From HXMU1420-13 sp965601825 (GTDB taxonomy: Bacteria > Bacteroidota > Rhodothermia > Balneolales > Balneolaceae): DNA of 64,000 bases. The notes below the pieces were generated by a model. That model was given only the letters and a program-made list of their open reading frames with translations, was not told the DNA's origin and searched no databases. The stretch is from contig OZ271839.1 in the NCBI GenBank assembly GCA_965601825.1, forward strand, positions 372,001 through 436,000, read 5' to 3'. The position numbers and the translations under genes were made by a program. Shown one piece after another: positions 18,526-26,823 of this stretch; position 1 is the stretch's first letter; each line of letters opens with the position of its first letter.

Positions 18526-18744
18526 CTATTGAGACTCATTACTTTTAAGTCGCTCTCGCATGTCCTCAAATTGAGAGATTGTATCGTGAACAACATCGTT
18601 ACTCTCATTTGAGAGCCCAATGGTTGCATCACAATTTGGGCATGAAAATTTTTTTCCCTGCAAAAGTTGATAGGTATTGAATGTTATTTGACCACCGCAT
18701 CCTGCGACCGGACAAGGCATATTTTGAAATGCTGATTCTAGCAC
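18526..18744 (-). CDS. Small zinc-ribbon protein within the DUF2589 operon
   Basis: The 72-residue protein has four cysteines spaced as C11-x4-C16-x18-C35-x2-C38 (CPVAGC and CPNC), a zinc-ribbon arrangement. A helical acidic tail follows (SQFEDMRERLKSNESQ). It starts with GTG at 18744, five bases after the stop of the 219-residue DUF2589 protein; an internal ATG at 18720 would remove part of the first knuckle's lead-in. Small zinc ribbons often act as adaptors for protein or nucleic acid binding, but nothing here decides between them. Its tight placement between DUF2589 genes argues for a shared job. Confidence 0.75.
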   Translation of the reverse strand: MLESAFQNMPCPVAGCGGQITFNTYQLLQGKKFSCPNCDATIGLSNESNDVVHDTISQFEDMRERLKSNESQ

Positions 18745-18749
18745 GTTTA

Positions 18750-19409
18750 TTAAGTTTTTAGTTGTTTAGTTTGATCTGAATTATTTTCAGTTTCAGGTTC
18801 GGCAATCGGATGGATTGACTTTGAGAAAACGTCTATCAATTGATGTACGCCAACAGGCAAGGGTAATTGACCTGCATGAATATTCACTTTTAAGTTTGCT
18901 GAATTTTTACTTTGGTACTTATCAGAGTGAGAACTGTTCATAGATTCTTTAGAATCGTATGAAATCTTTCCCTTTAATTTGGTTTTCTTTGCAGACCCTC
19001 CAAACGAACTTGATTTGTCTTTTTTGTCAGTATCATCATCTTCAACCTGGTGTTGAGAAGATATTTCCAGATTGAATTCCACATCTACAGTTTCTACAGC
19101 AAGTGAGTTAATCGGAATCATGGTCATCATTGGAACCTGGAATGTAGTTTTCAATCGACGAATTGTTGCTCCTGATTTCGAGTCTTGATCTGCCTCAAGC
19201 ACACTTTGGTGTAAATGCATTTCAATCATTACAGGTATATAGGTATCTCCCTTTTTCTGGAAACAAAAATCCATCAAAAACTTTATCTGTTCCCTCGACA
19301 TTGCCGAATTTGCATTACTTGCAGCAATTAATGGTGCACTCAATAAACTTTCGACATCGACAGCAGATTCTGTATTTGGATTAAATCTTGTAGTCTGGAA
19401 TTTGGTCAT
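18750..19409 (-). CDS. DUF2589 family protein
   Basis: The 219-residue protein follows the DUF2589 plan. It has an N-terminal helical motif (LLSAPLIAASNANSAMSREQ), a strand with YIPVMIEMHL, then the core FQVPMMTMIPINSLAVETVD. A lysine- and serine-rich low-complexity stretch (around residues 125-165) precedes YQSKNSANLKVNIHAGQLP, with a final PVGVHQLIDVFSKSI helix. It lacks any signal peptide. It is a clear paralogue of the 262-residue protein upstream; they share MxPINSLxVxxVDxxF and NxHAGQLPxPxGV. Role unknown. It is the second gene of the operon after a hairpin-containing gap. Confidence 0.85.
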   Translation of the reverse strand: MTKFQTTRFNPNTESAVDVESLLSAPLIAASNANSAMSREQIKFLMDFCFQKKGDTYIPVMIEMHLHQSVLEADQDSKSGATIRRLKTTFQVPMMTMIPINSLAVETVDVEFNLEISSQHQVEDDDTDKKDKSSSFGGSAKKTKLKGKISYDSKESMNSSHSDKYQSKNSANLKVNIHAGQLPLPVGVHQLIDVFSKSIHPIAEPETENNSDQTKQLKT

Positions 19410-19459
19410 GATAGACTAATTTTATGAGCCTGTCATACTTGTACTTATCTAATGAAATT

Positions 19460-19487
19460 GGACCGGCTACAATAATGCAGCCGATCC
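19460..19487 (-). promoter_or_regulatory. Hairpin in the gap between the first two DUF2589 genes
   Basis: Within the 103-base gap, GGACCGGCT (19460-19468) pairs with AGCCGATCC (19479-19487) across ten bases, with eight Watson-Crick pairs and one G-U pair. There is no long T run after it on the minus strand, only TCCAATTTCATT. It could be a partial terminator or a processing/stability element that leaves the first gene more abundant than the rest. This is inferred from the structure only. Confidence 0.45.
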
Positions 19488-19512
19488 AGAATATTACATT
19501 TGAAATCTGCTT

Positions 19513-20301
19513 TTATGATTTCAGTGCAGGCATTTCAATTGGTTCAATTGCATTTGTGAATGCCGTTATAATGGTATTCACACCTTTTGGAACAGGAAGC
19601 TGTCCAGCATGCACATTAACCGTGTATTTTGCAGAATTACTTTTTTGATAGTGTGTGCTATGCGTAGATGAGTCTTTATGATCATAGCTTGCACTACCCT
19701 TAATAGTAGCTGAGAATGGACCAAATCCAATTTTTGCTTCAAAACTAGCTTCGGCATGAACGTCAGTTTCAGAAGTATCTTGTTGTTCTTCCGAAAAGCT
19801 TGAATTCACCTCCATTTCAAAGGTGATATCAACATTATCCACTCCAAGAGAATTGATAGGAATGATTGTAAGTATTGGGAGATCGAAAGTCGTTGTAAAT
19901 TGTTGAATACTTGTATCAGTAGCTGCTACAGGTGGTGTTGCATTCGGATCACCTGGATTGCCGGGTGTAAGTACACCTCGCGTCAAACTCATAGTAATCA
20001 TTATAGGTTTATATTCAACTATCGGTTCATCATCTGCACTCGGTGCCGTTGCTGCATAAGTAACTGCACCTGTTGTTTTATTTTGCCACATGTACTCTGC
20101 AGTTGGTGGAGATGCGGTCGAATTAGGATCTATACCCTTTCTTTGGAGTTTGTTAAAACAAGTATCAAGCATGAACTTGGTTTGTGTTGCAGCCATTGCG
20201 GCATTGGCTTTCGCCGCTGCGTTCAAAGGACCCCCAATCAGTGAATCCATTGGAAGGCCCGTAAATTGTTGGGCCATCGATACTAGTGCTCTATCTGCCA
20301 T
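19513..20301 (-). CDS. DUF2589 family protein, first gene of the operon
   Basis: The 262-residue protein begins with the family's N-terminal helical signature (LPMDSLIGGPLNAAAKANAA). Then come a variable Ser/Thr/Pro-rich insertion (about residues 57-85), a strand EYKPIMITMSL, the core FDLPILTIIPINSLGVDNVD, an acidic stretch, the glycine-rich SFEAKIGFGPFSATIKGSAS, and YTVNVHAGQLPVPKGV near the end. This order matches DUF2589 proteins of Proteobacteria as I remember them. No signal sequence or membrane helix is present, so the product should be cytoplasmic. The ATG at 20301 heads the operon; the leader up to 20504 separates it from a divergent unit. The molecular role is unknown. Confidence 0.87.
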   Translation of the reverse strand: MADRALVSMAQQFTGLPMDSLIGGPLNAAAKANAAMAATQTKFMLDTCFNKLQRKGIDPNSTASPPTAEYMWQNKTTGAVTYAATAPSADDEPIVEYKPIMITMSLTRGVLTPGNPGDPNATPPVAATDTSIQQFTTTFDLPILTIIPINSLGVDNVDITFEMEVNSSFSEEQQDTSETDVHAEASFEAKIGFGPFSATIKGSASYDHKDSSTHSTHYQKSNSAKYTVNVHAGQLPVPKGVNTIITAFTNAIEPIEMPALKS

Positions 20302-20499
20302 AGTTTTTTTGATTTTAGAACATCTTAACCCTTAAAAAACCCCGGTTATTCTGATGTTGGTTGGTTATAGTTTTATTTCATTCCCTACAGCTTTTAATAG
20401 TATAGCTGCAATTTTATGTAATAAAATAATATATCTTTAAAATTCAAATATTTTTTTTATTAACTACATAGTCATACCTTACAATTATATATAACTATC

Positions 20500-20507
20500 T
20501 ATATTTG
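20500..20507 (+). promoter_or_regulatory. Candidate Bacteroidota -7 promoter element
   Basis: TATATTTG at 20500-20507 fits the TAnnTTTG -7 consensus of Bacteroidota primary sigma factors. It lies about 58 bases before the ATG at 20565. I see no convincing TTTG box at -33, so support is partial. It overlaps a TTG codon at 20505 that could otherwise be taken as a start for the following gene. The surrounding 20302-20499 stretch is very AT-rich and appears to hold only divergent promoters. Confidence 0.35.
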
Positions 20508-20564
20508 ACTATTAGCTATAAATCCCCTTTAATAGACAAATACTGTAAATACAAAGTAGATGGG

Positions 20565-20963
20565 ATGAAAAAGCACTCTACATATTACGAACCCTATGAA
20601 ACAGAATATAAACCCCAGACTACTCAACAAAGAGATGCTAAGCTCCATATTGTTACAAAAAAAAATTATGACCCTCTCTTATATAGTAAAAACAAAAAGA
20701 TAAACAGTGTCTTTTCTGAATATATTCCATATAAATCGACAATAAATCCTATCAATCAATCTGAAAAAGAGTTTCATTATAAAGAAAGAAAAGTAATGAG
20801 CTACTCACCCGCTCCTTACAACTCAAGAGAGAAAGGTGTTAAATCCTACGATACTAACCGTGATGTATTTAACTATAATTTTTTAAGTAAATTCGTAACC
20901 CGAATGGTGAAAAGTATTTTGAAATGGTTCTCAAATCTTGATATAGGGCAATTATGGAGATGA
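20565..20963 (+). CDS. Uncharacterised Tyr/Lys-rich small protein
   Basis: I do not recognise this protein. From the ATG at 20565 it has about 132 residues, rich in Tyr, Lys and Ser (for example STYYEPYETEYKPQ), with a probably disordered middle. It ends in an amphipathic basic-hydrophobic helix (FVTRMVKSILKWFSNL) that could lie on a membrane. A TTG at 20505 would extend it by 20 residues but sits inside a promoter-like TATATTTG, so I prefer the ATG. Its last ten bases overlap the start of the GH25 muramidase gene, so the two are probably co-translated. It faces away from the DUF2589 operon. Confidence 0.6.
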   Translation: MKKHSTYYEPYETEYKPQTTQQRDAKLHIVTKKNYDPLLYSKNKKINSVFSEYIPYKSTINPINQSEKEFHYKERKVMSYSPAPYNSREKGVKSYDTNRDVFNYNFLSKFVTRMVKSILKWFSNLDIGQLWR

Positions 20964-21892
20964 AAGAGTTCCCTAATAAAAGTAGGTTAGATATTGATTT
21001 TACACCACTTTCACATCGGCATGTAAACAGAAAAATAGGTTCTATCCATCGGCTTTTAAGAATTGTTTTAACACTGATTTTAATTATTGCGAGTATTTTC
21101 ACAGCTAATTTCTTTGGTTTCTCATATTCAGATCTTCAGCAATGGTTTACTTCAGTTGAACCCGAGTTATCAAGCTTAATTTCTTCTGATGAAAGTAATT
21201 TCGAGCGTTTTGGAAATGCAATTCTAGCTAAGCCTTCACTTGATCAGGATGTTTACGGAATCGATGTTTCAGAATGGCAGGATGTAATTAATTGGAATCT
21301 TGTTGCACAGGATACAACTCCGCATCAATTTAACTTTGCATTCATCAAAGCAACCGAGGGAAATTCTATAGTTGATAAATATTATCAGATTAATTGGAGT
21401 GAATCAAAAAATGTGGGGCTTTTGCGAGGAGCATATCATTACTACGATTTCTCTATTGATCCTTTAGGGCAAGCTCAAAATTTCATCTCTCAAGTTAGTC
21501 TGGACTCTACCGACTTCCCCCCAATAGTAGATATAGAAAGGATGAATAATAATTTAAGTGCTAGTGACTCTGTAAGGCAAAAAGCTATCGTTGATTTAGA
21601 AATAATGCTCAAAACTCTAGAAAGACAGTATTCAAAATTACCGATTATCTACACAAACGAAGCATTTTATAACACATATTTTAAAGGCTTCTTAACCAGA
21701 TATCCTTTCTGGATTGCAAAATATGAAAGCGAGCCCCCTACAAATTTGGGGAATACTATGGCTTTACCTAACAATCCCAGAATAGCTATATGGCAGTATT
21801 CAGACTCAGGCACAATTTCTGGTATCAGGGGTAATGTTGATTTGAATCTAATTCCATCAACAGCTTGGACAATGCTAAATATCTCACACTGA
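20954..21892 (+). CDS. Membrane-anchored GH25 muramidase
   Basis: The 312-residue protein has a basic N-terminal cytoplasmic segment, a transmembrane helix at about residues 34-54 (LLRIVLTLILIIASIFTANF) and a glycoside hydrolase family 25 catalytic domain from about residue 99. Diagnostic blocks are YGIDVSEWQDVINW, FAFIKATEG, GAYHYYDF, PPIVDIE and WQYSDSGTISGIRGNVDLN; the Asp and Glu in DVSEWQ and DIE are the expected catalytic acids. GH25 enzymes cut the MurNAc-GlcNAc bond of peptidoglycan, so this one should act in the periplasm while tethered to the inner membrane. It overlaps the small gene before it. The DUF2589 operon on the other strand starts about 650 bases away. Confidence 0.9.
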   Translation: MEMKEFPNKSRLDIDFTPLSHRHVNRKIGSIHRLLRIVLTLILIIASIFTANFFGFSYSDLQQWFTSVEPELSSLISSDESNFERFGNAILAKPSLDQDVYGIDVSEWQDVINWNLVAQDTTPHQFNFAFIKATEGNSIVDKYYQINWSESKNVGLLRGAYHYYDFSIDPLGQAQNFISQVSLDSTDFPPIVDIERMNNNLSASDSVRQKAIVDLEIMLKTLERQYSKLPIIYTNEAFYNTYFKGFLTRYPFWIAKYESEPPTNLGNTMALPNNPRIAIWQYSDSGTISGIRGNVDLNLIPSTAWTMLNISH

Positions 21893-21934
21893 TCTTTATT
21901 TCTTAGCTATCAAATAGTTTTGTTTCTTTGTCGG

Positions 21935-23125
21935 GTGACAAATATACCCAGACATATTTTGCCGGTTATAGTATTCGCTCAATTTGCGGGCACATCTCTC
22001 TGGTTTGCAGGCAATGCGATAGTTGATGATTTAATTCTTGAACTCAATTTGTTGGAAGCATTTGTTGGCTATATCACTATGGCTGTTCAAGCTGGATTCA
22101 TATTCGGTACTTTAGTCTTCGCCTTTTTAAATCTGGCTGATCGCTTTTCTCCAGTAAAAGTATTCCTGATTTGTAGCATTGCAGGTTCTCTCGCTAATCT
22201 AATAGTTATATGGAGCTCAGGTTATTATGAGATTATGACCGCAAGGACATTAACCGGTTTTTTCCTGGCAGGTATTTACCCTGTTGGGATGAAAATTGCT
22301 TCTGACTGGCATAAGGAAGGACTAGGAAAAGCATTGGGATACTTAGTGGGAGCTTTAGTTATTGGTACCGCGTTTCCCCATTTAATAAAATACTCCGGGA
22401 GCAGTTTTCATTGGTCATCAGTGATAATTGCCACCTCAATTCTAGCAGCAACAGGTGGAATTCTGTTGTTTTTAACAGTAAAGGATGGGCCTCATCACCA
22501 ACAAAAAGTAGCTTCAAAAATTGATTTTCAAGAAGTCGTGAATTTGTTCAAGATTCCTAATTTCAGATCAGCTGCTCTTGGTTACTTCGGACATATGTGG
22601 GAATTGTACACATTTTGGGCATTTGTCCCTGTAATGCTATCATTCTATTTAGTCACTAATAAAGTTGAATCATTCAGTATTTCACTTTGGTCATTTTTGA
22701 TTATTGCAATTGGAGGAGCTGGTTGTGCTATAGGTGGTCATCTTTCCTTAGGAAATCGCAGTAAGCAAGTAGCTATGATTAGTTTATTGATCTCTGGTCT
22801 TTGTAGTTTAATTATACCTTTTTCATTCTCTATGCCACTCGCCCTTTTTCTATTCCTTATGCTGATTTGGGGCATTTTTGTCATACCAGATAGCCCTCAA
22901 TTTTCAACACTGGTTGCAAAATCCAGTCCTTCTTCAAATGTAGCTACCGGTCTTACCATCGTAAACAGTCTGGGCTTTGCATTAACTATTGTCAGCATTC
23001 AGGTTGTTAATTTACTTTGGGATGCAACTTCAAACCCAGTGATCTTCTTAGTGATGATTATAGGGCCTGTTTTGGGCTTAATTTCAATATCCAGATATAA
23101 TAATAATGACAGAGCAACAACTTGA
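21935..23125 (+). CDS. Major facilitator superfamily transporter (CynX/NimT-like)
   Basis: This protein of about 397 residues is almost entirely transmembrane, with 12 predicted helices. It has an early helix-1 FAQFAGTSLWFAGNAI, a helix 2-3 loop NLADRFSPVKVFLI in the place of the MFS motif A, and GFFLAGIYPVGMKIASDW around helix 4. It resembles the CynX/NimT branch of MFS carriers, but no substrate can be read from sequence. The start is uncertain: a TTG at 21920 is in frame, and I prefer the GTG at 21935 because it begins MTNIPRH directly before helix 1. It overlaps the DksA-like gene by 20 bases. The junction suggests co-expression. Confidence 0.82.
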   Translation: MTNIPRHILPVIVFAQFAGTSLWFAGNAIVDDLILELNLLEAFVGYITMAVQAGFIFGTLVFAFLNLADRFSPVKVFLICSIAGSLANLIVIWSSGYYEIMTARTLTGFFLAGIYPVGMKIASDWHKEGLGKALGYLVGALVIGTAFPHLIKYSGSSFHWSSVIIATSILAATGGILLFLTVKDGPHHQQKVASKIDFQEVVNLFKIPNFRSAALGYFGHMWELYTFWAFVPVMLSFYLVTNKVESFSISLWSFLIIAIGGAGCAIGGHLSLGNRSKQVAMISLLISGLCSLIIPFSFSMPLALFLFLMLIWGIFVIPDSPQFSTLVAKSSPSSNVATGLTIVNSLGFALTIVSIQVVNLLWDATSNPVIFLVMIIGPVLGLISISRYNNNDRATT

Positions 23126-23438
23126 GAAACTGGAAGAAATTATTAGGCAAAATCTTGAGTACTTAGCTGCTGAGATTGATGATTTAACAGAATTAACCAA
23201 GCCAATTCCTTTGGATTCATCTATTGGCCGAATTTCCAGAATGGATGCAATAAATAATAAATCCATTAATGAGGCTGCTCTTCGAGATAAGAAGAAATTA
23301 GTTAAACGGCTAGAGAGAACATTAGACCGAATCCATGATAAAGATTTCGGCATTTGTCTGAAGTGTGGTAATGAAATTCCTTTTGGTCGACTTGAATACA
23401 TGCCGCATACAACAAGATGTGTAAAATGTATCGGTTAA
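23106..23438 (+). CDS. TraR/DksA-type C4 zinc-finger protein
   Basis: The 110-residue protein has a coiled-coil-like N-terminal half (residues roughly 3-75) and a C-terminal zinc finger, C-L-K-C then seventeen residues then C-V-K-C, typical of the TraR/DksA family. Members bind in the secondary channel of RNA polymerase or act as general regulators. The region GICLKCGNEIPFGRLEYMP is the classic finger. It lacks the DxxDA acidic tip of genuine E. coli DksA that I would look for at the coiled-coil end, so a transcription role is likely but not certain. It overlaps the end of the MFS transporter gene. Confidence 0.87.
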   Translation: MTEQQLEKLEEIIRQNLEYLAAEIDDLTELTKPIPLDSSIGRISRMDAINNKSINEAALRDKKKLVKRLERTLDRIHDKDFGICLKCGNEIPFGRLEYMPHTTRCVKCIG

Positions 23439-23488
23439 TCATTTCTGGATAATCAACATTCTGTATTTTCTATTAAAACTATTCATTC

Positions 23489-24460
23489 ATGCGTTTATCA
23501 TTACTAATTATTTCTTTCGTTTTATTTTCCTGTTCTCAACCTGAATCAAATCCGGAGAACAATACCACTAAAGCTGATTTAACTTGGCCTTCATGGTATT
23601 CACCATTAGATACTGTCCGTGTTCTAAGTTGGAATGTAGAACACTTTGTTGATGACTTTGATAATCCGTACATCAGTAATCGTAGAGAAGATAATCCAGC
23701 AGACAATTTACCAGAACGAAGACAACGACTAGCTGAAGTTGTTAAAATGGTTGATGCCGATATCATAATTTTTCAAGAATTCGAGAGTAGTACCTATGCT
23801 CAAGTTCTTGCTGATGAATACTTTCCTGAACTTGGATATCAAATATATGGTGGGCTTGAAAGCGATGATTGGTACATGAACGTTGTGTTATTGAGTAGAG
23901 TACCACTTGGTTCATTTTATAGTTATGCAAATTCGAATACACCCATCTTAGGACAAACTAATGATGATGGATCTCTTGCTTCTCAATCCTTCATTAATAA
24001 TAGAATGTGGAGTGTTGATGTACTTGTGAATGAAAATTATGACTTCAATTTAACTGGACTACATCTAAAAGCTGGTCGAGGAGAAAGAAATGAAAATTGG
24101 CGTTCCGGTATGATGAATTTGCTGCGCAATCAGTTTTCTAAATTTATGGAATTGGATCATGATCAGAACCTGCTTGTTGTAGGTGATTTTAATGCCACTC
24201 CTAATAGCTGGGAATTTCAATCTTTCTTAGGCGATACTACTGATCTTAGATTTATTGATCCATTAGCAGGAACAGGTGTGTTTTCGCACCCTGCTGATTC
24301 GGTTTTTTGGAGAATTGATCACATTGTACCAAATGAGTTCATGATGCCAGAAATCATACAAAATTCTGTACAGGTTTTTACTCCTTTTTCACCAGATTCC
24401 ATGGATTTTATTGCTGATCATTTACCAATGATTGTAGATATCATAGCCACTGAGCAATAA
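23489..24460 (+). CDS. Lipoprotein of the endonuclease/exonuclease/phosphatase family
   Basis: The 323-residue protein has a lipoprotein signal with lipobox LFSC (Cys15). The mature part shows the metal-dependent EEP fold in order: VLSWNVEHFVDDF (Asn for metal binding), DADIIIFQEFES (catalytic Glu), NLTGLHLKAGRG, LLVVGDFNATPNS (catalytic Asp and Asn) and a final ADHLPMIVDI with the Asp-His pair. The fold is shared by DNases, phosphatases and sphingomyelinases, and the acidic residues are all present, so it should be active outside the inner membrane. Substrate preference cannot be inferred. It follows the zinc-finger gene by 50 bases. Confidence 0.87.
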   Translation: MRLSLLIISFVLFSCSQPESNPENNTTKADLTWPSWYSPLDTVRVLSWNVEHFVDDFDNPYISNRREDNPADNLPERRQRLAEVVKMVDADIIIFQEFESSTYAQVLADEYFPELGYQIYGGLESDDWYMNVVLLSRVPLGSFYSYANSNTPILGQTNDDGSLASQSFINNRMWSVDVLVNENYDFNLTGLHLKAGRGERNENWRSGMMNLLRNQFSKFMELDHDQNLLVVGDFNATPNSWEFQSFLGDTTDLRFIDPLAGTGVFSHPADSVFWRIDHIVPNEFMMPEIIQNSVQVFTPFSPDSMDFIADHLPMIVDIIATEQ

Positions 24461-24496
24461 CATTTCGATTAATGTGATTCTTTGATAGATTCCGAT

Positions 24497-25249
24497 ATGA
24501 AAATCTTAGGAATTGATGTTGGTGGTTCCGGTATTAAAGGAGCCGTAGTTGATACAAAAAAAGGTGTTCTTCTAACAGAACGCCATCGAATAGAAACGCC
24601 TCAACCTGCAACCCCAAATGCTGTTATTCAAACCATTACCAAATTGATCAAGCATTTTGATTGGCATGGACAAGTTGGAGTTGGTTTTCCAGCTGCAGTA
24701 GTAGATGAAGTTGTAAGGACAGCTTCAAATATTGACGATTCATGGATTGGTGTTAATGCTGCATACAAAATAGAAAAGGTAACCGGGTGTCCAACTCATC
24801 TTGTTAATGATGTTGACGCAGCTGGTTTTGCAGAAATGAAATTTGGTGCCGGTAGTAAAGAAAAGGGAATTGTTTTAATAGCTGCTTTCGGAACAGGTAT
24901 TGGTACTGCAATTTTTAATAAGAAAAAGCTACTTCCAAATACAGAATTAGGTCATGTTTATATGCAAAATGGCATGAAAGGCGAGCATTATGCTGCTAAT
25001 TCAATTCGTGAAAAAGAAGAACTCGATTTCGAAACCTGGGGGAAACGCGTTAATGAATATCTTTCCTATATAGAAAAACTATTCTATCCTAACCTCATCA
25101 TAATTGGAGGTGGAGTTAGCAAGAAATTCGATCAATTCGAACAGTATCTTGATTTAGATACGCCTGTTGTTCCGGCCAAAAACCGTAATCATGCTGGAAT
25201 TATTGGTGCAGCCTTAGCCGCAAAGAACGAACACCTCCGCAAAGTCTAA
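24497..25249 (+). CDS. ppgK: Polyphosphate glucokinase (ROK family)
   Basis: From the ATG at 24497 the protein has 250 residues and tracks the PpgK branch of ROK kinases. It has GIDVGGSGIKGAVVD (residues 5-19), the TPQPATPNAVIQTI block, NDVDAAG with catalytic Asp105, FGTGIGTA (131-138) as phosphate loop, and NTELGH with glucose-contacting Glu150 and His153. PpgK phosphorylates glucose from inorganic polyphosphate, often with some ATP use. I prefer this ATG to a TTG at 24482 because the beta-strand MKILGIDVGG begins exactly here. The gene ends one base before the DMT transporter's ATG, which suggests a shared transcript. A second, degenerate paralogue lies at 35.2 kb. Confidence 0.88.
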   Translation: MKILGIDVGGSGIKGAVVDTKKGVLLTERHRIETPQPATPNAVIQTITKLIKHFDWHGQVGVGFPAAVVDEVVRTASNIDDSWIGVNAAYKIEKVTGCPTHLVNDVDAAGFAEMKFGAGSKEKGIVLIAAFGTGIGTAIFNKKKLLPNTELGHVYMQNGMKGEHYAANSIREKEELDFETWGKRVNEYLSYIEKLFYPNLIIIGGGVSKKFDQFEQYLDLDTPVVPAKNRNHAGIIGAALAAKNEHLRKV

Positions 25250-25250
25250 C

Positions 25251-26135
25251 ATGAGAAACATACTATTATTTATCACCCCAATGCTGATCTGGGGTAGTAC
25301 ATGGTATGTAATCAAATTCCAGGTTGGGGAAGTCGACCCTATGTTTTCCGTTTCATACCGTTTTCTTTTAGCGGGATTAATCATGTTAGTTGTTGCTCGG
25401 TTCATGAAATTGAAACTTGATTTCAGCGGGAAAGAACATGCTTTTATTCTATTACAAGGCTTGCTCATCTTTGGAATCAACTATTGGTTGGTTTATATGT
25501 CAGAGCTTTACCTGACAAGTGGATTAGTCGGTCTTATTTTTTCTTTGCTCGTTTTTTTCAACATCATCAATGCTCGAATATTTCTAAAAAATAAACTCGA
25601 GTATAAAGTTGTGCTCGGTGGGATTTTAGGTTTAATAGGTACTGCATTAGTGTTTTGGGATGATCTTAAAGTTTTTTCATTCGAAGATGGTAAGCTCATA
25701 GGTATGTCTTTGGCTATAGGTGGAACTTTAGTCGCATCACTTGGAAACATTACCTCGGCTAGAAATACAAGCGCCGGTATTCCAGTGATTTCATGTAATG
25801 CTTTTGGAATGACTTACGGTGGTGGAGCAATGATGATTATTGCACTTCTTTCCGGTAAAGAACTATCGTTTTTAGTCACAACAGAATACATCGCATCCTT
25901 GTTATATCTGGCAATATTTGGATCTATCATTGCCTTTGGCGCTTACCTCACATTAGTTGGAAATATTGGTGCAAGTAAAGCTGCGTATGTAAGTTTAATT
26001 ACCCCGGTAATAGCGCTCATTATTTCGACATTTCTTGAAGATTATGAATGGTCTGCTACAAGCTTGGGTGGAGCAGCATTAATCCTAACAGGAAACACCA
26101 TCGCTTTATACAAGAAAAGAACCAGCTCCTCATAA
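25251..26135 (+). CDS. EamA/DMT-family transporter
   Basis: The 294-residue protein contains ten hydrophobic helices arranged as two EamA repeats, with the starting MRNILLFITPMLIWGSTWYV and the second-repeat GTLVASLGNITSARN and AYLTLVGNIGASKAAYVSLI. Members of this drug/metabolite family export amino acids, purines or other small molecules. No residue signature here gives the substrate. Its ATG starts one base after the ppgK stop codon, so a common messenger is likely. The end is followed by about 115 bases without a feature, before the AhpD-like gene. Confidence 0.87.
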   Translation: MRNILLFITPMLIWGSTWYVIKFQVGEVDPMFSVSYRFLLAGLIMLVVARFMKLKLDFSGKEHAFILLQGLLIFGINYWLVYMSELYLTSGLVGLIFSLLVFFNIINARIFLKNKLEYKVVLGGILGLIGTALVFWDDLKVFSFEDGKLIGMSLAIGGTLVASLGNITSARNTSAGIPVISCNAFGMTYGGGAMMIIALLSGKELSFLVTTEYIASLLYLAIFGSIIAFGAYLTLVGNIGASKAAYVSLITPVIALIISTFLEDYEWSATSLGGAALILTGNTIALYKKRTSSS

Positions 26136-26252
26136 AGTCTTTCTATATGCGTGATAGAAAACTTCATTACTATCAATGTTGCAACATTGAAGTTTAACCT
26201 TTAATATTGGCTCGTCTTAAAATTATTACATAAACAAACACACAATACTATT

Positions 26253-26804
26253 ATGAAAACTTTCAACGTACCTACTTACGATCAGGTAACAGAAAACAAC
26301 CAACAAATTTTTGACAACCTTAAAAAAATGGTGGGATTTGTTCCTAACCTTTATGCGACTTACGCTTTAAACGATACTGCACTCGGCGATTATCTTGCAC
26401 TCCAAAACAGAAAAAGTACTTTATCAGCTAAAGAACGAGAAATTATAAATCTGGTTGTTAGTGAAATCAACCAATGCTACTATTGCCTTTCAGCTCATAC
26501 TGCAATTGGTAAAATGAATGGTTTTACGGATGAACAAATCCTTGATATCCGTAGAGCAGCAATCAATTTTGACAACAAATATGCTGCACTAGCAAGCTAC
26601 GTGAAGAGCTCAGTTATAAACAGAAGTAAGCCTTCGCAAGATAGTATTGATGCACTATTTGAAGCCGGTTATTCAGAAGCTCAATTAGTTGACATCATTA
26701 TGGTTATTGGTGATAAGATGATTAGCAATTTCATCCATGGTACTACCAATATTCCTATTGACTTCCCTGAAGCTCAACCATTACCCGAATTGGTTGAAGC
26801 TTAA
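26253..26804 (+). CDS. AhpD-like carboxymuconolactone decarboxylase-family peroxidase
   Basis: The 183-residue protein carries the AhpD core EINQCYYCLSAHTAIGK, with Cys75, Cys78 and His82 forming the CxxC-x3-H active site. It also has the helical KEREIINLVVSE lead-in and GFTDEQILDIR. Proteins of this uncharacterised peroxidase-related subgroup reduce hydroperoxides or act in thiol redox relay. Length and the NLVVSEIN region match the CMD family in its single-domain form. A clear intrinsic terminator follows at 26824, so it is monocistronic or the last gene of its unit. The MarR gene right after may respond to the same stress, but that is positional inference. Confidence 0.88.
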   Translation: MKTFNVPTYDQVTENNQQIFDNLKKMVGFVPNLYATYALNDTALGDYLALQNRKSTLSAKEREIINLVVSEINQCYYCLSAHTAIGKMNGFTDEQILDIRRAAINFDNKYAALASYVKSSVINRSKPSQDSIDALFEAGYSEAQLVDIIMVIGDKMISNFIHGTTNIPIDFPEAQPLPELVEA

Positions 26805-26823
26805 TTTCATAGATATGACCCCT

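Noticed and set aside
20505..20564. TTG-initiated extension of the Tyr/Lys-rich protein
   Set aside because: The TTG lies inside a TATATTTG promoter-like element, and an ATG at 20565 gives a normal protein; the extra 20 residues have no support.
18037..21892. Prophage or tailocin around the DUF2589 operon because of the GH25 lysozyme
   Set aside because: There is no integrase, portal, capsid, tail or holin gene nearby, and the muramidase has a membrane anchor instead of a phage-type architecture.
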